Assembly: GCA_003136315.1 (NCBI GenBank)
Contig: PLDW01000040.1
Location: 36,337-70,265, forward strand
DNA length: 33,929 bases
Reading direction: 5' to 3'
From: Gemmataceae bacterium
GTDB lineage: Bacteria; Planctomycetota; Planctomycetia; Gemmatales; Gemmataceae
Shown here: one piece after another, positions 32,248 through 33,929 of the stretch
Numbering within the stretch: position 1 is the stretch's first letter
Layout: each line of letters opens with the position of its first letter
The notes under the pieces: model-generated
What the model was told of the DNA's origin: nothing
Databases searched by the model: none
The model's input: only the letters and a program-made list of their open reading frames with translations
Made by a program: the position numbers and the translations under genes

Positions 32248-33879
32248 ATGCCCACTCTCCAGCTTATCAACGGTCCGCAGGCGGGCACGCGCTGGCCCGT
32301 GCTGGGTGACCGGTTGGTGATCGGCCGTATTCACGGTGCTGACGTCGAGCTCAAAGACCCACAGCAGAATCCAGCCGTGAGTCGGAAACACGCTCTCATC
32401 ACTTGTGTTGGCAGTCAGTGGTACATCGAAGACGGGGATGGGAAGGGGAAAGCCAGCCGCCACGGCACCTTTGTCAACGAAAAAAAGTTACCTTGCCCAG
32501 GCCGTCACCGCCTTCGGGACAAGGATCAGATCCGCATCTGCGACTACCAATTCGTCTTTCGCCTTGAGGCCGAGATCGAGTTTTCCGTTGAGGCTTCCGT
32601 TGTCCACTCGGACAGCGACCTCCACCTGGAGACCCAGCCTCTGGAGCGGCTCCGCTTGCTCCTGGACATCAGCGCTGTCCTGCGAGGAACTCTGGATGCC
32701 GACGGCGTTCTGGACCGGACCCTTGAACACCTGTTCAAGATGTTCCCGCAGGCCGAGCGTGGACTGGTTGTTTTTCGGGAGGATCCCGCCGCACTTCCGG
32801 TCATCCGCACGCTTCGCACTCCGAAAGGCGAACCAGCCGATCCGCGTTTCAGCTCCACCGTTGTCCGCCGCTGTCTGGAGAGTCTGGAGGCGGTGCTCGG
32901 CAATGACCTGGCTGTCCAGTTCCCCGAGAGTGACAGCATTTACGGGCTCCCCAGTCGATCGCTCATGTGTACTCCATTGTGGACGCCCGACGGCCAGGCC
33001 CTCGGTGTGATCCAGCTCGACACGCATGCGGAGAATCGGAAGTTCACCCCTGACGACTTGCGATTGTTGCTGGGAGTCGGCAGTCAAGCTTCGATCGCCC
33101 TCAGCAACGCCCGCCTGCACCGCGAGAGGCTGATCCTCCAGCAGCGAGCGCGGGATCTGGAGGTGGCCCAGCAAGTCCAGCGGGCCCTCCTGCCACGCAC
33201 GATGCCGCAATTGCCAGGATACGGGTTTTACACCTATTACGAGTCGGCGCAGGAGGTCGGTGGGGATTACTACGACTTCGTCCCACTTCCCGATGGCCGG
33301 CTTGCCGTTCTGCTGGGTGACGTATCGGGCAAGGGGGTCGCGGCCGCCCTCGTTGTCGCCAAGTTCAGCGTAGAAGCGCGTGTCTGCCTGGAGAACAATG
33401 CCAATCCGGCCGCCGCGGTCGACCGCCTGAACACTCTGATGATTCGGGCGGCCGTGCCGGAAAAGTACGTCACCCTTGCCGTTGCCGTCCTTGATCCGGT
33501 AACGCATGTCATTGTGGTTGTGAATGCCGGGCACCTTGCACCCCTACTCCTCCGGACTTCAGGAGAAGTGGAGGAGGTCGCTTCGGACGATATCTCCGGG
33601 TTCCCGATCGGCTGGGTTGAAGGGATACCGTACCTGTCCCAAGCGGTGCGCCTCGAGCCGGGGGATCGGTTGTTGGTATTCAGCGACGGCGTGAGTGAGG
33701 CGATGGGCGCGAACGACAGGCTGTTCGGGCCGGAAGGGATCCGAACCGCCGTTGAGATTGCGGGTGGCTCCCCACTCGCCACCGGCGAGCAATTGCTTCG
33801 AGCGGTCAAGCAGCATACCGCGGGATATCCCCAGAACGACGACATTACCGTGGTCTGCTTCGGGCGGTCGGCGGGCTGA
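32248..33879 (+). CDS. FHA-GAF-SpoIIE (PP2C-type) protein phosphatase
   Basis: 543 residues from the ATG at 32248, with GGAG upstream. Three domains are visible. FHA (about 1-105): GR at 26-27, SRKH (45-48) and HGTFVN (72-77), which bind phosphothreonine. GAF (about 135-290), ending in LGVGSQASIALSNARL. SpoIIE/PPM phosphatase (about 305-541): VAQQVQRALLP, GGDYYD (338-343) and GDVSGKG (357-363) with the metal-binding aspartates, FSDG (478-481) and NDDIT (530-534). Family knowledge: RsbU/SpoIIE-type enzymes dephosphorylate anti-sigma-factor antagonists; an FHA domain ties it to Ser/Thr-kinase signalling. No partner (STAS or anti-sigma kinase) gene is in view. All catalytic aspartates I can locate are present, so it should be active. 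Confidence 0.95.
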   Translation: MPTLQLINGPQAGTRWPVLGDRLVIGRIHGADVELKDPQQNPAVSRKHALITCVGSQWYIEDGDGKGKASRHGTFVNEKKLPCPGRHRLRDKDQIRICDYQFVFRLEAEIEFSVEASVVHSDSDLHLETQPLERLRLLLDISAVLRGTLDADGVLDRTLEHLFKMFPQAERGLVVFREDPAALPVIRTLRTPKGEPADPRFSSTVVRRCLESLEAVLGNDLAVQFPESDSIYGLPSRSLMCTPLWTPDGQALGVIQLDTHAENRKFTPDDLRLLLGVGSQASIALSNARLHRERLILQQRARDLEVAQQVQRALLPRTMPQLPGYGFYTYYESAQEVGGDYYDFVPLPDGRLAVLLGDVSGKGVAAALVVAKFSVEARVCLENNANPAAAVDRLNTLMIRAAVPEKYVTLAVAVLDPVTHVIVVVNAGHLAPLLLRTSGEVEEVASDDISGFPIGWVEGIPYLSQAVRLEPGDRLLVFSDGVSEAMGANDRLFGPEGIRTAVEIAGGSPLATGEQLLRAVKQHTAGYPQNDDITVVCFGRSAG

Positions 33880-33894
33880 GGAAGATGCCAGGAA

Positions 33895-33929
33895 ATGACC
33901 GACCAAGATCATGGGGGGATAGGGGTAGG
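33895..33929 (+). CDS. Possible start of a following gene
   Basis: ATG at 33895 follows AGGA by one base and a better GAGGAAG slightly further up; the frame (MTDQDHGGIGV) is open to the window edge. It starts 15 bases after the phosphatase stop. Only 11 residues are visible, so it cannot be verified. Confidence 0.2.
   Translation, partial: MTDQDHGGIGV

Overview
The window is GC-rich DNA from a planctomycete, most likely a Gemmataceae relative. The assignment rests on its gene families: a Tat-exported DUF1501 protein, a haem-motif protein of the DUF1587/1592/1588/1585 type, a tetrahydromethanopterin-linked dihydropteroate-synthase-like protein, an HGD-type Ser/Thr kinase, an FHA-GAF-SpoIIE phosphatase and a giant DUF4175-like protein. 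No database search was possible; family names come from recognising motifs in the translations.

Layout. (1) 1-6649, plus strand: the end of a GT39-like membrane glycosyltransferase, a GT2 glycosyltransferase, the dihydropteroate-synthase-like gene (ATGA overlap), a zinc-ribbon CPBP membrane protease, then two paralogous one-helix membrane proteins, the second coupled to selA by an ATGA overlap. (2) 6854-9261, minus strand: DUF1802 protein, a membrane-anchored protein of unknown function, and an HTTM protein (the last two overlap ATGA). (3) 9567-9791: an orphan 74-residue plus-strand gene. (4) 9877-15058, minus strand: Nudix hydrolase, Ser/Thr kinase, ABC-2-like permease, a candidate 33-residue hydrophobic peptide with its own promoter-like and terminator-like signals, and a class I/II aminotransferase. 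(5) 15519-20494: DUF1501 (plus) converging on an HMA-like exported protein and a DUF1592-type protein (minus), with a hairpin array between the last two. (6) 20716-25605, plus strand: TolC-like outer-membrane lipoprotein, overlapping HlyD-like adaptor and a HEAT-like lipoprotein. (7) 25595-30592, minus strand: the 1665-residue DUF4175-like protein, convergent with and overlapping the lipoprotein gene; then a CtBP-like 2-hydroxyacid dehydrogenase (minus). (8) 32248-33879: FHA-GAF-SpoIIE phosphatase.

Working relations that can be inferred: the two glycosyltransferases probably act on the same lipid-linked or envelope glycan; TolC and HlyD form two thirds of an export machine whose inner-membrane pump is not in the window; DUF1501 and DUF1592 proteins usually work together in planctomycetes; kinase and phosphatase belong to the large Ser/Thr signalling set of this phylum.

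The most unusual content is not in enzymes. The intergenic spaces carry several long near-perfect palindromes (6686-6739, 13235-13383, 15149-15280, 17558-17840, 30720-30780) that look like non-autonomous mobile or REPIN-like elements of different families. Other points to examine are the tandem small membrane proteins coupled to selA, the 107-base dual-coding overlap of the TolC and HlyD genes, and the small gene at 11270-11501. No tRNA, rRNA, CRISPR array, transposase or phage gene was seen.
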